In this document: positions 42,236-51,357 of the stretch, one piece after another
How positions within the stretch are numbered: the first letter of the stretch is position 1
Layout of the letters: every line of letters begins with the position of its first letter
DNA from: Mycolicibacterium sp. GF69
GTDB lineage: Bacteria > Actinomycetota > Actinomycetes > Mycobacteriales > Mycobacteriaceae
Length of the DNA stretch: 64,000 nucleotides
Direction: 5' to 3'
Assembly: GCF_003284965.1 (NCBI RefSeq)
Contig: NZ_QMEW01000001.1
Location: 496,001-560,000, forward strand
Made by a program: the position numbers and the translations under genes
Notes under the pieces: model-generated
What the model was told of the DNA's origin: nothing
The model's database searches: none
What the model saw: the letters and a program-made list of their open reading frames with translations, nothing else

Positions 42236-42827
42236 GGGACCGGTTGATCCTGCTGCCCCAGTACTTGAACCGCTGCACCGACGGGCCGGTGAACCACGCC
42301 GGTTGACGGCCCCGGATCCCGCCGCTCACGTTCGACAGATGCTGCCACATCAGGTAGAAGCTCTCGCCCTGGTACAGCGGGAAGTAGTTGTCGCCGGCAA
42401 ACGTTCGGGTTTGGGTGAGCGCACGCGCTCGTGGCGTGAGGAATTCCACGGACTGGTCGATGTTGGCGGTGACTGCGGCGGCGTGGGCCATGACGTCGTC
42501 GGCGGCCCAGTTCCCGTTCCGGCTGATGAGCTTGATGTTGAAGCGGTCAATCTGCTGCCGCAGTTCGTCGTACTGCGCGGTGAACCATTGACACATCTCG
42601 CCTTGTGCGGCGATGTCGGCCTCGGTCACGTGGCGACGGGCATCCTCGTACAGGGCAGGGAATTTGGGCTGCCAGTCGGTTGCCGTCGGCACGACGACCG
42701 GAAGGCGCGGCGGCGGCGGATCCTGCCCGACGGGATCGGGCGGGGGGTCGGCGAACGCCTGTCCTGCCGACATCACGACGGCTATACAGGCGATGACCGC
42801 GGCCGCGCAGCGGGAGGTTTTCGTCAT
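42222..42827 (-). CDS. secreted protein in the mce operon, unknown family
   Basis: A 201-residue exported protein. Signal peptide CAAAVIACIAVVMSAGQAFA, then a Pro-rich linker (DPPPDPVGQDPPPPRLPVV) and a helical region rich in aromatic residues (LYQGESFYLMWQHLSNVSGG, WFTGPSVQRFKYWG), ending SHVCD. One Cys in EMCQWF and one at the end may pair. No family recognised. Position between the mce-associated gene and the CAP-like gene suggests a periplasmic part of the same transport system. Confidence 0.7.
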   Translation of the reverse strand: MTKTSRCAAAVIACIAVVMSAGQAFADPPPDPVGQDPPPPRLPVVVPTATDWQPKFPALYEDARRHVTEADIAAQGEMCQWFTAQYDELRQQIDRFNIKLISRNGNWAADDVMAHAAAVTANIDQSVEFLTPRARALTQTRTFAGDNYFPLYQGESFYLMWQHLSNVSGGIRGRQPAWFTGPSVQRFKYWGSRINRSHVCD

Positions 42828-42856
42828 CTACGTGTCCTCATCGAGCGCACGCGTCC

Positions 42857-43480
42857 TCATCGAGCGCCGACCACGGCGTCGATGCCCCCGACGTCGGTGA
42901 TCAGCCAGTCCTGGTTGCTGTCGATCGTGACGCTGTACGTGGCGGTGGACTGCAGGCCCTCCGGCGCCTGCGTGGTCTTGGTCAGCACGCTGACGAACGC
43001 GTCGACGACGTAGGCACCGCCGACGCTGGAGCGCACGACCGCCGCCAACGGTTTGGCGGTCGATTCCCACTGCAGCGGGGTCAAAATTTGCTCCATGGAA
43101 TCCGCTGCGTCGCCGAGCTTCTTCGTCAGCTCCGGTGATGTTCCGGCCACCAACCGCTCTTTCCACGCCTCGAGGTCGCGGAAATCCATCTGTGCCGCAG
43201 CGACGGCGTAGTCCATCGCGATCTGCTCGGCCCGCTGGTTGTCGGCGGCTTGGCGGGCCTGCGCGTCGAGTTCACCCCGGGCATCGACGTACAACCAGGC
43301 GAACACGCCGAGGCCGACGGCCAGCGCCAGCACGAGAGCCCCGAAAAGCAGCGTGCGCACCGAGATCGAGACCTGCCGCCCGCCGCTCGCGGAGGTCTGC
43401 GCGGGCGCGGGAGCGCCGGACTCGTCGGGTGAGTCGGCTCCCTCGGGTGAATCGGCTACGTCATTGCTGGCGTCGCCCAT
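42857..43480 (-). CDS. Mce-associated membrane protein (Mas)
   Basis: A 207-residue protein typical of mce operon ends. An acidic N-terminal region (residues about 1-45) precedes one membrane helix (LLFGALVLALAVGLGVFAWLYV), a coiled segment (DARGELDAQARQAADNQRAEQIA) and an NTF2-like/VirB8-like domain to the end (YVVDAFVSVLTKTTQAPEGL). Mas proteins stabilise or assist Mce transporters; OrfX-type proteins do the same for Mce1 and Mce4. The ATG at 43480 is preferred; a frame from 43504 adds 8 residues. Confidence 0.87.
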   Translation of the reverse strand: MGDASNDVADSPEGADSPDESGAPAPAQTSASGGRQVSISVRTLLFGALVLALAVGLGVFAWLYVDARGELDAQARQAADNQRAEQIAMDYAVAAAQMDFRDLEAWKERLVAGTSPELTKKLGDAADSMEQILTPLQWESTAKPLAAVVRSSVGGAYVVDAFVSVLTKTTQAPEGLQSTATYSVTIDSNQDWLITDVGGIDAVVGAR

Positions 43481-43504
43481 ATGTCTGCCTTTCGTGTCTC
43501 TCAT

Positions 43505-43536
43505 CTATTCCTACCCTGGCCTATTCCTACCCTGGC
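43505..43536. repeat. 16-bp direct repeat, two copies
   Basis: CTATTCCTACCCTGGC occurs twice head to tail at 43505-43520 and 43521-43536. The second copy covers the last codons of mceF, so the first copy looks like a duplication of the gene end into the spacer before the Mas gene. Confidence 0.8.
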
Positions 43537-44483
43537 GGGAGTACCGAGACGCGCAGTTCGATCGCGCCGTCTTCGGGTACCCCGCGCAGCATGTTGCCCA
43601 GCAGTCGGCCGGTGTCGAAATTCGTCAGCGCCGAACCGATCGAGCGGATGTTGGGCAGCAGCGTTTCGGCCAGCACCTTGATGTCCGGCGCCCTGGTGTC
43701 GAGGAAGTTCTGGATCCTCGCCAGGTAGGCCTGCAGCCGTTCGATGGCTTCCGGTGAACCGGCCAGGACCAGGTTCATCGCCCCGGCGAAGATCCCCTGC
43801 ACGTTGGGGCCGAGCTGGTGGAGACTGGGCGCCAGGTTGGCCAGTGTCGGTCCGACGAACTCCGCGTTGCGCAACAGGGTTTGGAGATTGGTCAGCAGCT
43901 CCTGGCCCCGCCCGTCCATGCTCATCACCTCGCTGCGCAGCAGGGTGGCGGCGTGGACCAGGTTGGGCAGCACCGTATCCGGGTCTCCGAGCGCGGTGTC
44001 GGCCTCCGCGACGATTCGCGTCAGCTGTGCAGGGTCGGCCTGCTGTAGCAGCCGTCCCATGCTGACCGCCAGATCGGAGATCGTCGGCGGCTGCGTGACG
44101 GCTTCGGTCGCGAGATGTTGCCCGTCGGTCAGCACCGGCCCGCCCGACGTCCGCGGGAACAGCCCGATGTAGGTCTCCCCCAGCGCGGACAGGTTGTCAA
44201 GTCGCACGGTGCTGTCCACCGGTATCTGATGGGCGCCGTCGATGTAGAAGGCGACGGTGGCCGCATCGACGGTGGTGTCGATCGCCGTCACCTTGCCGAC
44301 CGGCACCCCCCGCAGCAAGACGTTGGAGCCGACGACCAGGCCGTTGACGTTCGCCACGGCCATCGACAGATTCGTGCGGTGCTCGGGCGGTTTGATCCGG
44401 ACGCCGAGTGCGGCGATGTAGCCGATGCCCAGTACCACGATCGCCGTCAACGCGGTGACCGTCAGCAGGTTTCGCACGTTCAC
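43527..44483 (-). CDS. mceF: Mce family protein F
   Basis: A 318-residue Mce protein: N-terminal helix (LLTVTALTAIVVLGIGYIAAL), MlaD domain (residues about 35-115, VNGLVVGSNVLLRGVPVGKVTAI), then a helical region. MceA-F form the periplasmic tunnel of a lipid importer. The GTG at 44483 overlaps the mceE stop by 4 nt; it is the last of six mce genes on this strand. Confidence 0.9.
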   Translation of the reverse strand: MNVRNLLTVTALTAIVVLGIGYIAALGVRIKPPEHRTNLSMAVANVNGLVVGSNVLLRGVPVGKVTAIDTTVDAATVAFYIDGAHQIPVDSTVRLDNLSALGETYIGLFPRTSGGPVLTDGQHLATEAVTQPPTISDLAVSMGRLLQQADPAQLTRIVAEADTALGDPDTVLPNLVHAATLLRSEVMSMDGRGQELLTNLQTLLRNAEFVGPTLANLAPSLHQLGPNVQGIFAGAMNLVLAGSPEAIERLQAYLARIQNFLDTRAPDIKVLAETLLPNIRSIGSALTNFDTGRLLGNMLRGVPEDGAIELRVSVLPPG

Positions 44484-45475
44484 GGCATCGCCCCCAGGAT
44501 CCGGAGCACGTCGTGGACGTCGCCGGACAGCTCGCGGCCGTCCGGGCCGATGATCGAGGTGATGTTGATCGCCGGATACTTGTCCTGCGGAAGGAAGTAG
44601 TCGGTGAACAATCTTCGCCACCTGGGCAACTCGTCCTCGACGGCCCACTTCGAGGCCTGCACGGCACCGGTGGCGTCGCCCATCGTGGTGAGCATCGGTA
44701 CCAGCCAGAAGCCGCCGCTATACACGCTGCCGATCGACGGGATCATCACACTGAGCCGCGACGTCACCTGGGTGGCCCGATCGAACCCCAGCATCCCCGC
44801 CGGCGAGAACCAGTACTCCATCGCAGACCGCTTGCCGCTCAACACCGTTGACGTGTCGGTCATCCCGCTCAGCGCTAGGTCGGCCGAGTCGAGGTTGTCG
44901 GCCAGATCGGACAGGTTGGTGGTCAGCCGGCCCATGACCTCGTTCAGTTCGACATCGCCGGTCTGCGCAACCTTGTTCAGACCGATCATCGTGTCCTGTG
45001 CTCGCTGGATCGATCCGCTGGCCACGAAATTGGCGAGGCTGGCGATGGTGTCCTCGATCTGCGCCGGCGATGAGGTCCGTGCCAGCGGCACCGTATCGCC
45101 AGGCCGCAGCGGAGATACCGCAGGGTCGGCGCCGGCGGGCCGGTCGAGCGCGACGAAGATGTCGCCGAGCACAGTGGGTTGCTTGAGCGCCGCGTGAATG
45201 TTGGCCGGTATGACGACATCGGAGTCGATTCTGGTCGTGACGTCCACGCGCTTGTCGACGATGCCGACATCGGTGACGAGACCGACCGTGACACCGTCCA
45301 TCACCACCCGGGCCCGATCCGGCAGGTTGAGCACGTTCTCGAATTCCAGGACCACGTCGTAACCGTCACGGTCGCCGTCGGGCGCGGGCAGCGAGTCGAC
45401 CGTCAGCGCGGTGCACGACGGAACGAACGCCGCGCAGATGACGGCGCCGAGCAGACGGACGAGTGAGCGGTTCAT
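44480..45475 (-). CDS. mceE: Mce family lipoprotein E
   Basis: A 331-residue Mce protein. The leader VRLLGAVICAAFVPSC ends in a possible lipobox VPSC, as expected for MceE (LprK/LprN type). The MlaD domain is at residues about 40-125 (VVLEFENVLNLPDRARVVMDGVTVG). The ATG at 45475 overlaps the mceD stop by 4 nt. The C-terminus is a long helical region typical of the family. Confidence 0.9.
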   Translation of the reverse strand: MNRSLVRLLGAVICAAFVPSCTALTVDSLPAPDGDRDGYDVVLEFENVLNLPDRARVVMDGVTVGLVTDVGIVDKRVDVTTRIDSDVVIPANIHAALKQPTVLGDIFVALDRPAGADPAVSPLRPGDTVPLARTSSPAQIEDTIASLANFVASGSIQRAQDTMIGLNKVAQTGDVELNEVMGRLTTNLSDLADNLDSADLALSGMTDTSTVLSGKRSAMEYWFSPAGMLGFDRATQVTSRLSVMIPSIGSVYSGGFWLVPMLTTMGDATGAVQASKWAVEDELPRWRRLFTDYFLPQDKYPAINITSIIGPDGRELSGDVHDVLRILGAMP

Positions 45476-46551
45476 CGGCTGGCCTCGGTGATCGCGTACT
45501 GCAGGAGGGCCACGTCGACTGCGTACGGGGTGCCCGCTACATCGGCGCAGCTGCCAGGCACCCGCGAATTCATGATGCCGCACAACATCAGTCCGTCCTG
45601 CGTCCGGATCCGGAACATCGGCGGGCGCCACTTCAGTTGCAGCCCTTGCTCGTTGAACCGATCCGATACGGTGGTGATCCACCCCGGAATCGGGTTGAGC
45701 AGATCCGACAGGGCGGTGGCATGCGGGCTCGCCTTGCGCAACGGCACCGAAACCGTGTCCAGTACCCGCTGTGTCTGCTCCCCGAGTTCGCGCTCGAGGT
45801 CCGCGACGAGGGTGACCATCAGCGGCAGCGTGCGCGTCATCCGTTTGACCCCATCGGTTGCCACGACGAGATCCGGTGTGGTGGCTTCGGCATCGAGCAT
45901 CACCTGTTTGAGCGTGCCTCTGATCGCGCTCAATTCACGTGTGAGCTGCGCGAGGTTGGCCACAATGGAGCCGGTGTCGCTGATCGCCTGATCGGGGCTG
46001 TCCAGCACCGCCGACAGCCGCGTGAGGAACTCACTGGTGCGACCACCCTGACCGGTCAGGAGTCGGTCGAGATTGCGGACGGTATCGGCGACGTTGCTGG
46101 ATCCGTCGGGACTGATCGTGTCGGCGAAGGCCGCGATCGACCCGACCATCTCCGACAGGCTCTTCGGGGTTGCGGTGCGCTCCAACGGAATGCAGTCCCC
46201 GGCGGCGAGTTCGGGGCCGCCGGCATAGTTGCCGACCAGCTCCAGGGACCGGTCGGCGAGGATCGACATCGATCGGATGACCGCGGTCACGTCGGCCGGG
46301 ATGCTGCGCTGCTCGGTGAGGGTGAACCTGACCCGGACGTCGTGGTTGCCGGGTTCGACGGCGGTGACGGTGCCGATGCGAAAACCCATTTGCGTCACCG
46401 CGTTACCGGCGTACAGCCCGATGCCGTCGGCCATGATCGCGCAGTAGGCGTTTTCTGTCGACGGTCGTGTCGCGCCGCATGAGAGCACCGAGGCCGCGAC
46501 GGCGGTGACCGCGACGACCACGGCGAGCAGCCGGCGAACGGGATTGCCCAT
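45472..46551 (-). CDS. mceD: Mce family protein D
   Basis: A 359-residue Mce protein. The leader LLAVVVAVTAVAASVLSC also ends in a Cys that looks like a lipobox (VLSC), which is unusual for MceD. The MlaD domain (residues about 40-120: GIGLYAGNAVTQMGFRIGTVTAV) is followed by helices and ends near WRPPMFRIRTQDGLML. The ATG at 46551 overlaps the mceC stop; a GTG two codons upstream is possible. Confidence 0.9.
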   Translation of the reverse strand: MGNPVRRLLAVVVAVTAVAASVLSCGATRPSTENAYCAIMADGIGLYAGNAVTQMGFRIGTVTAVEPGNHDVRVRFTLTEQRSIPADVTAVIRSMSILADRSLELVGNYAGGPELAAGDCIPLERTATPKSLSEMVGSIAAFADTISPDGSSNVADTVRNLDRLLTGQGGRTSEFLTRLSAVLDSPDQAISDTGSIVANLAQLTRELSAIRGTLKQVMLDAEATTPDLVVATDGVKRMTRTLPLMVTLVADLERELGEQTQRVLDTVSVPLRKASPHATALSDLLNPIPGWITTVSDRFNEQGLQLKWRPPMFRIRTQDGLMLCGIMNSRVPGSCADVAGTPYAVDVALLQYAITEASR

Positions 46552-47522
46552 CAGCACGCACTCCCCGGCACCGGGATGCACAGGTCGGTGGCCAGCAGGT
46601 CGGGCCGGGCGTTCTGCGCGTCGAGCACCCGGTCGAGCTTGTCGCGGACCCGCCGTAGGCCACGCACCACCAGGCCGCTGCGGTCGGCCCACGTCTGCAC
46701 CATCTCCTGCAGGTTGCGGACCTTCTCGATGAACTTGTCGCGGTGCCCCGCATAGAACTGGCCGACCGGGTTGAGCGAATCCAGCACGTCGCCCATCCCT
46801 TTGAGCGCCTGGCCGAACCCCTGTGAGTACAAGGTCAGCGTCTGTTCGATGACCGATACCTTGCGGATCATCTGCTTGAGTTGGCCGGTGTAGTTGCTCA
46901 GCGCATGGATGTACTCGTCTGACATGTTGAGTATCGACGAGATCTGTCCGCGTTGCTGGTCGATCGCGGCGGTGAGGCTGTTGCCGGCATCCATGATGGC
47001 GGACAGGGTTTCGACGTTGTTGCCGGCCAGCCCGCGTTGAAGGTTGTCCAGCGACTCCCTGATCGGCTTGGCGTCGACGTCGTCGGCGATGCCGGTGGCG
47101 TCGGTGACGGTGCGGACCAGGTTGTAGGGCATCGTGACCCGCTCGACGGGAATAGCCTTGTCCCCCAACGGCTCGTCGCCCAGAGAAACGATCGCGGTGT
47201 AGTACCCACCGACCACGGTGCGCATCCGGACCTGGATCTGGGACTGATCGCCGACGAACACGTCCTTGTCGACCGTGGCCCGGACCTCGACGTGGTCGGG
47301 TGCGATTGCCAAATCCTTGATCCGGCCGACGTTCACGCCGGCGATCCGCACGGCGTCGCCGGCGCGCACGGCGGCGGAGTCAGCCGTGTGGAAGGTGACG
47401 ACCTGTTGGTTGGGCGGGCTGAGGTAGACCACCGCGGCCGCCACCGCGATCACCGCGACCATGACCAACGCGCCGATACCGAGCAGGATCGGATGGTCGG
47501 ACAGTCGCCTCAGGGGTTGCAT
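46551..47522 (-). CDS. mceC: Mce family protein C
   Basis: A 323-residue Mce protein with N-terminal helix (HPILLGIGALVMVAVIAVAAAVVYL), MlaD domain at residues about 40-120 (VRAGDAVRIAGVNVGRIKDLAI) and a helical tail (VLDSLNPVGQFYAGHRDKFIEKV). No long Pro-rich tail, which some MceC proteins have. The ATG lies 13 nt inside mceB. Confidence 0.9.
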   Translation of the reverse strand: MQPLRRLSDHPILLGIGALVMVAVIAVAAAVVYLSPPNQQVVTFHTADSAAVRAGDAVRIAGVNVGRIKDLAIAPDHVEVRATVDKDVFVGDQSQIQVRMRTVVGGYYTAIVSLGDEPLGDKAIPVERVTMPYNLVRTVTDATGIADDVDAKPIRESLDNLQRGLAGNNVETLSAIMDAGNSLTAAIDQQRGQISSILNMSDEYIHALSNYTGQLKQMIRKVSVIEQTLTLYSQGFGQALKGMGDVLDSLNPVGQFYAGHRDKFIEKVRNLQEMVQTWADRSGLVVRGLRRVRDKLDRVLDAQNARPDLLATDLCIPVPGSAC

Positions 47523-48541
47523 AGCACCACCCGCTGGCCGTTGAGCAGGACGTCCATCGTCGCCGGCAACTGCGCGCGGCCACGCGAACACGGCACGATG
47601 TCGCCGGTCGCCGACGGCGGGGCGATGTTCTCCCACACGACGGGCACCATCTTGAAGCTGTCGATGGCGTCGTTGAAGTTGGTCAGCGCCTTGTCCAGCC
47701 CGGTGTCGATCTCGGCGCCGTACTTGAGCCCGATGTTGTTGAGGAGCCGGACAACGGCCTGGGTGAACTGCGGCCCGTACAGGTCTGATTTGCGGAACTC
47801 GTCGAGCACGCTCAACGCCGCATCGATCGGACGGTTCGCCCAATCCAGCAGCTGGATCAACTCTTTCGAGTGCCCGCCGACCGATTCGGAGACGGCGGAC
47901 AGATTGTGCAGCAGTGTCGAGATCACCGACTGCCGATCGGATACGAACTCGGTCAACCGGTTGATGCTGTCGAGCATCGGGCCCACGCCGTCGCCGCCGC
48001 CGGACAGGAACGTGGCGACGTTGTCGGTGAACGTGTTGATCTGCTCGGGGCTCAGCGTCGCCAGCACCGGTTGCAGACCGTTGAACAACGTCGTGATGTC
48101 CAGGGAGGGTTGGGTCATGGTGGTGGGAATCCGCGTCACCGCTTGGGCGGCGGTGTTCCCGGCGCCCGCGTCGACGGGGTCGATGACCTCGACATAGCGC
48201 AACCCGGTCAACGCCTGGAACTTGACGGCCAGCCGGGTCGTCGGCACCACACCGAACCGCTGCTGCAGCGTGAACCCGACCTCGGCGAGGCTTTGTCCGG
48301 CCCGCCGGATCACCTGCACCGATTCGACCTTGCCGACCTGCACTCCCCGGACCCGCACGTCGGTACCGATCTGGACACCGGATGCGTCGGTGAATTCCGC
48401 GGCATACGAACGTGTCTCACCGGCGATCGGCTGGCGCAGGACGTTGATGACCACGACGCCGACCGCGATGGCGACGGCCGCGCTCAGCACGAGGCGCCAC
48501 AGCGCAGCCCCGGGCTTGATGATCCTGATGCGGTGGTTCAC
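47510..48541 (-). CDS. mceB: Mce family protein B
   Basis: A 343-residue Mce protein: N-terminal helix (LWRLVLSAAVAIAVGVVVINVL), MlaD domain (SYAAEFTDASGVQIGTDVRVRGVQVGKVESV) and a helical C-terminal part with the conserved VPVVWENIAPPSATGDIVPCSRGR region. The GTG at 48541 overlaps the mceA stop by 4 nt. Part of a tightly coupled set. Confidence 0.9.
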   Translation of the reverse strand: MNHRIRIIKPGAALWRLVLSAAVAIAVGVVVINVLRQPIAGETRSYAAEFTDASGVQIGTDVRVRGVQVGKVESVQVIRRAGQSLAEVGFTLQQRFGVVPTTRLAVKFQALTGLRYVEVIDPVDAGAGNTAAQAVTRIPTTMTQPSLDITTLFNGLQPVLATLSPEQINTFTDNVATFLSGGGDGVGPMLDSINRLTEFVSDRQSVISTLLHNLSAVSESVGGHSKELIQLLDWANRPIDAALSVLDEFRKSDLYGPQFTQAVVRLLNNIGLKYGAEIDTGLDKALTNFNDAIDSFKMVPVVWENIAPPSATGDIVPCSRGRAQLPATMDVLLNGQRVVLCNP

Positions 48542-49575
48542 CGCCGGCCGCCCATCGCGCCGATAGGGGCGGCCACGCCGGGGAGGTTGTCGAGCACGAT
48601 GCGCACCTGCAGCGCGCGCTGCTCGGGTGAACCTTCGTACATCCGCTCGAATCGGGTTCGCAACTCCACCAACGTCTCTGAGATGTCGTGGGCGCGGGCT
48701 ATCCCCGGCACCGGGGTCGCGAGGGTGCGAACGACCTCGGTGGCCGGCCGCAAGTCTCTTACGTGTGACGACAGCAGCTTGCCGACCGAGCCGAACAGTC
48801 CGGTCGAGGCGAGTTGCACCGTCGCCAGGAAGCGTTCTTGGAAGAAGCGCTCGTCGACGTCGAGGCCGGTGTGGTCCAGCCGGTCGGCGAGGTCGGTGGC
48901 CGCATCGACGAAAGAAGGGGCGGCGACGCTGATCCCGGCGATGTTGCGGACCATGCGCTCGACGCTGACGGTCTGCACCTTGGTGACCGTGTTCGCGACC
49001 AGCAGTAGGGTCTCCATCAGCGGGTTCAGGCCGTCGACGTAGCGGGTCGCCCGGTCGATGACCGACACCAACTCGGGCGTCACCACCCCGTTGGTGAGTT
49101 CGCCGACCCGGGTCAGCAGCGCCTGCATCGTGTAGTTGCCGCGGGGGACCAGGTCGAGTTGCGCACCGTCCCGCAGGGGCGCTCCCCGCGCCGGCCCCTG
49201 GATCAGGTTCAAGCCGGTCACACCGAAGTAGTTGAACGGACGGAAGTCGATGGCCAGGGTGTCGGTCAGGCCGTCGGCGGGTTCCGGGCGCAGCCGAAGG
49301 TGCAGGCGCGCACCGCCTTCCGGGCGGCTGGTCACTGATGCGACGTCGCCTACCCGCACGCCGTGCATCAGCACCGGTGTCCCGGTCACGACACCCTGGC
49401 CGACATACGGGGTGTCGATCGTCAGCGCGGTGCGCGCGTCGGCGTCTCCGGCCCCTGGTTCGGCGATCACCATCGAGATCACCAGGGCGACAACGCCGAG
49501 AACGACGACGATGAGCCCGCCGCCGACGCGTGCCAGGATCCGGGCTTCGTCTTCTGCCGACTTCCAAAACAGCAT
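48538..49575 (-). CDS. mceA: Mce family protein A
   Basis: A 345-residue first Mce protein of the operon. One N-terminal helix (GGGLIVVVLGVVALVISMVI), MlaD domain at residues about 48-130 (TIDTPYVGQGVVTGTPVLMHGVRVGDVASV) and helices to the end. It starts 7 nt after yrbEB. The set differs from Mce1 and Mce4 in the tail lengths, so I do not assign an mce number. Confidence 0.9.
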   Translation of the reverse strand: MLFWKSAEDEARILARVGGGLIVVVLGVVALVISMVIAEPGAGDADARTALTIDTPYVGQGVVTGTPVLMHGVRVGDVASVTSRPEGGARLHLRLRPEPADGLTDTLAIDFRPFNYFGVTGLNLIQGPARGAPLRDGAQLDLVPRGNYTMQALLTRVGELTNGVVTPELVSVIDRATRYVDGLNPLMETLLLVANTVTKVQTVSVERMVRNIAGISVAAPSFVDAATDLADRLDHTGLDVDERFFQERFLATVQLASTGLFGSVGKLLSSHVRDLRPATEVVRTLATPVPGIARAHDISETLVELRTRFERMYEGSPEQRALQVRIVLDNLPGVAAPIGAMGGRR

Positions 49576-49582
49576 GCGTCGC

Positions 49583-50428
49583 CTATCCCCGAAACACGAA
49601 CTCGGGGCGCAGGCCCCACATCGAGACCGTCAGGACGAAGTTGACGACGACGACCATGACCAGGCTGGCACGCACGGCGCGGCCGGATGCCTCCCCCACG
49701 CCCACTGGTCCGCCCGATGCGAAATAGCCGTAGTAGCAGTGGATGAGCGTGACCATCGCGCAGAAGACGGTCGCCTTTGCCACCGAGTATCCGATGTCCA
49801 CCGGGGACAGGAACTGGACGAAATAGTGGTCGTAGGTGCCGCCGGGCTGGTCGCGGAATACCTCGACCACCGTGTTGGCGGCCACGAAGCTGGCGATCAG
49901 CACCACGAAGTAGCCCGGGATCACACACATCAGACCGCCGACGAGCCGGGTCCCGACGACGAACGGGATCGGCCGCAAACCCATCGCCTCGGTGGTGTCG
50001 ATCTCGCCCGAGATCCGCATCGACCCGATCTCGGCCGTCATGCGGCAACCGGCCTGGATCGCGAACGCGATTCCGGTTACCAGCGGCGCCATTTCGCGGA
50101 CATTGGCCACGCCGGCGACGATGCCCGACAGGGAGCCGAAGCCCATCATGTTGAGGATCGAGAACGCTTCGATCGCGACCGAGGCACCCATCGCGATACC
50201 CATGATCAACAACACGGACAGCACGCCGCCGTCGACGATGATCGAGCCCCGACCCCATGCCAGTCCGTTGAGGGCCTGCCACGTCTGGCGCCGATACCGC
50301 CGAACGGTCAACGGCAGAAACCACAGTGTCTGGCCGACGAAGACGCCCCACCGACCGACGGTCTGCAATGCCCCGTGGGCCCGTTGTCCCACGGCTGCAG
50401 CAGGGCGACTGCCGGCGAGCTGGCCCAT
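49583..50428 (-). CDS. yrbEB: YrbEB-type Mce permease (MlaE family)
   Basis: A 281-residue MlaE-family permease. Helices lie in GGVLSVLLIMGIAMGASVAIEAF, VTGIAFAIQAGCRMTAEIGSM (with the conserved Glu), VGTRLVGGLMCVIPGYFVVLIASF and SLVMVVVVNFVLTVSMWG. YrbEA and YrbEB form the membrane dimer of the Mce ABC importer with an MceG ATPase encoded elsewhere. The ATG overlaps the yrbEA stop by 4 nt. Confidence 0.92.
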   Translation of the reverse strand: MGQLAGSRPAAAVGQRAHGALQTVGRWGVFVGQTLWFLPLTVRRYRRQTWQALNGLAWGRGSIIVDGGVLSVLLIMGIAMGASVAIEAFSILNMMGFGSLSGIVAGVANVREMAPLVTGIAFAIQAGCRMTAEIGSMRISGEIDTTEAMGLRPIPFVVGTRLVGGLMCVIPGYFVVLIASFVAANTVVEVFRDQPGGTYDHYFVQFLSPVDIGYSVAKATVFCAMVTLIHCYYGYFASGGPVGVGEASGRAVRASLVMVVVVNFVLTVSMWGLRPEFVFRG

Positions 50429-51357
50429 CAGGAGACCTCCGCCGGGAAGAACATGGTGAACACCTGGGTCATCGCGACGTTGGCGATCACGATGCAGATG
50501 ACGTTGAGCACGATCGCAGAGCTCACGGCGTCGGCGACCCCGCGCGGCCCGCGTTTGGCCTCGATGCCGCGCAGCGACGAAATGATCGCCACGATCACGC
50601 TGAAGACGACCGTCTTGCCCAGCGCGAACCAGACGTCGAGGTCGCGGGCGAACGTGCCGAACGACATCCAGAAGCTGCCGACGGTCACGCCGTTGAGGCC
50701 GACGGCGATCACGTAGGCCGCCGAAACCGCCGACCCGATGATCACGAAGCAGAGCAGCGGAGCGATCAGCACCAGCGCCAGGAAGCGCGGCACGACGAGG
50801 CGGCGTACCGGGTCGATTCCCATGGCGCGCAGAGCATCCAACTCCTCGCGCACTTGCCTTGACCCCAGATCGGAGGCGATCGCCGCCGCGGCAACCCCGC
50901 CCATCAGGAAACCACCGGCCATCGGTGCGCCCTGCCGGATCACGCCGAAACCGCTGGCCGCTCCCACCATCGACGTCGCACCGAGTTGGTTGACCAGACC
51001 GCCTACCTGGACGGAGACCAGCGCACCGATCGGGATCGCCATCAACACCGCGGGCAACGCGGTCACCCGCAACAACATCCATGCCGAGACCAGTAGCTCA
51101 CCGACCGGAAGTCGCAGCGTGACAACGTCTTTGACCGAGTACTTCAGGACGGCAGCGGCGAGGAGGACGCCTCTGCCGATCGTCGCCACGCTACGGGCCG
51201 GCCCCGCGGCGATCCGCGATGCGATGGTCGGCGCGCTGCGGCGCTCGGCGATCTCTACGGCCACGGCGCAGATCCGACCGATGATGGGGGACGTGACGGG
51301 CTCACGGTGTCCCGCGCCGCTCAGCGTTCGGGGTGCACGATCAGGTGCACCTGACAT
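50428..51357 (-). CDS. yrbEA: YrbEA-type Mce permease (MlaE family)
   Basis: An MlaE-family permease, up to 309 residues. The core starts near ISGR-like residues about 30 (IIGRICAVAVEIAERR), with helices such as LLRVTALPAVLMAIPIGALVSVQVGG and the conserved APMAGGFLMGGVAAAAIASDLGSRQVREELDALRAMGIDPVRRLVVPRFLA loop. The start is unsure: the only ATG of fitting length is at 51357, which overlaps the regulator gene by 37 nt; GTG at 51270 would make a protein of about 280 residues, nearer the family norm. No ATPase gene lies nearby. Confidence 0.85.
   Translation of the reverse strand: MSGAPDRAPRTLSGAGHREPVTSPIIGRICAVAVEIAERRSAPTIASRIAAGPARSVATIGRGVLLAAAVLKYSVKDVVTLRLPVGELLVSAWMLLRVTALPAVLMAIPIGALVSVQVGGLVNQLGATSMVGAASGFGVIRQGAPMAGGFLMGGVAAAAIASDLGSRQVREELDALRAMGIDPVRRLVVPRFLALVLIAPLLCFVIIGSAVSAAYVIAVGLNGVTVGSFWMSFGTFARDLDVWFALGKTVVFSVIVAIISSLRGIEAKRGPRGVADAVSSAIVLNVICIVIANVAMTQVFTMFFPAEVS

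Noticed and set aside
47510-49567. 685-codon reading frame starting upstream of mceB
   Set aside because: The first half lies out of frame over mceA. The real mceB starts at GTG 48541, which overlaps the mceA stop and gives the family N-terminus.
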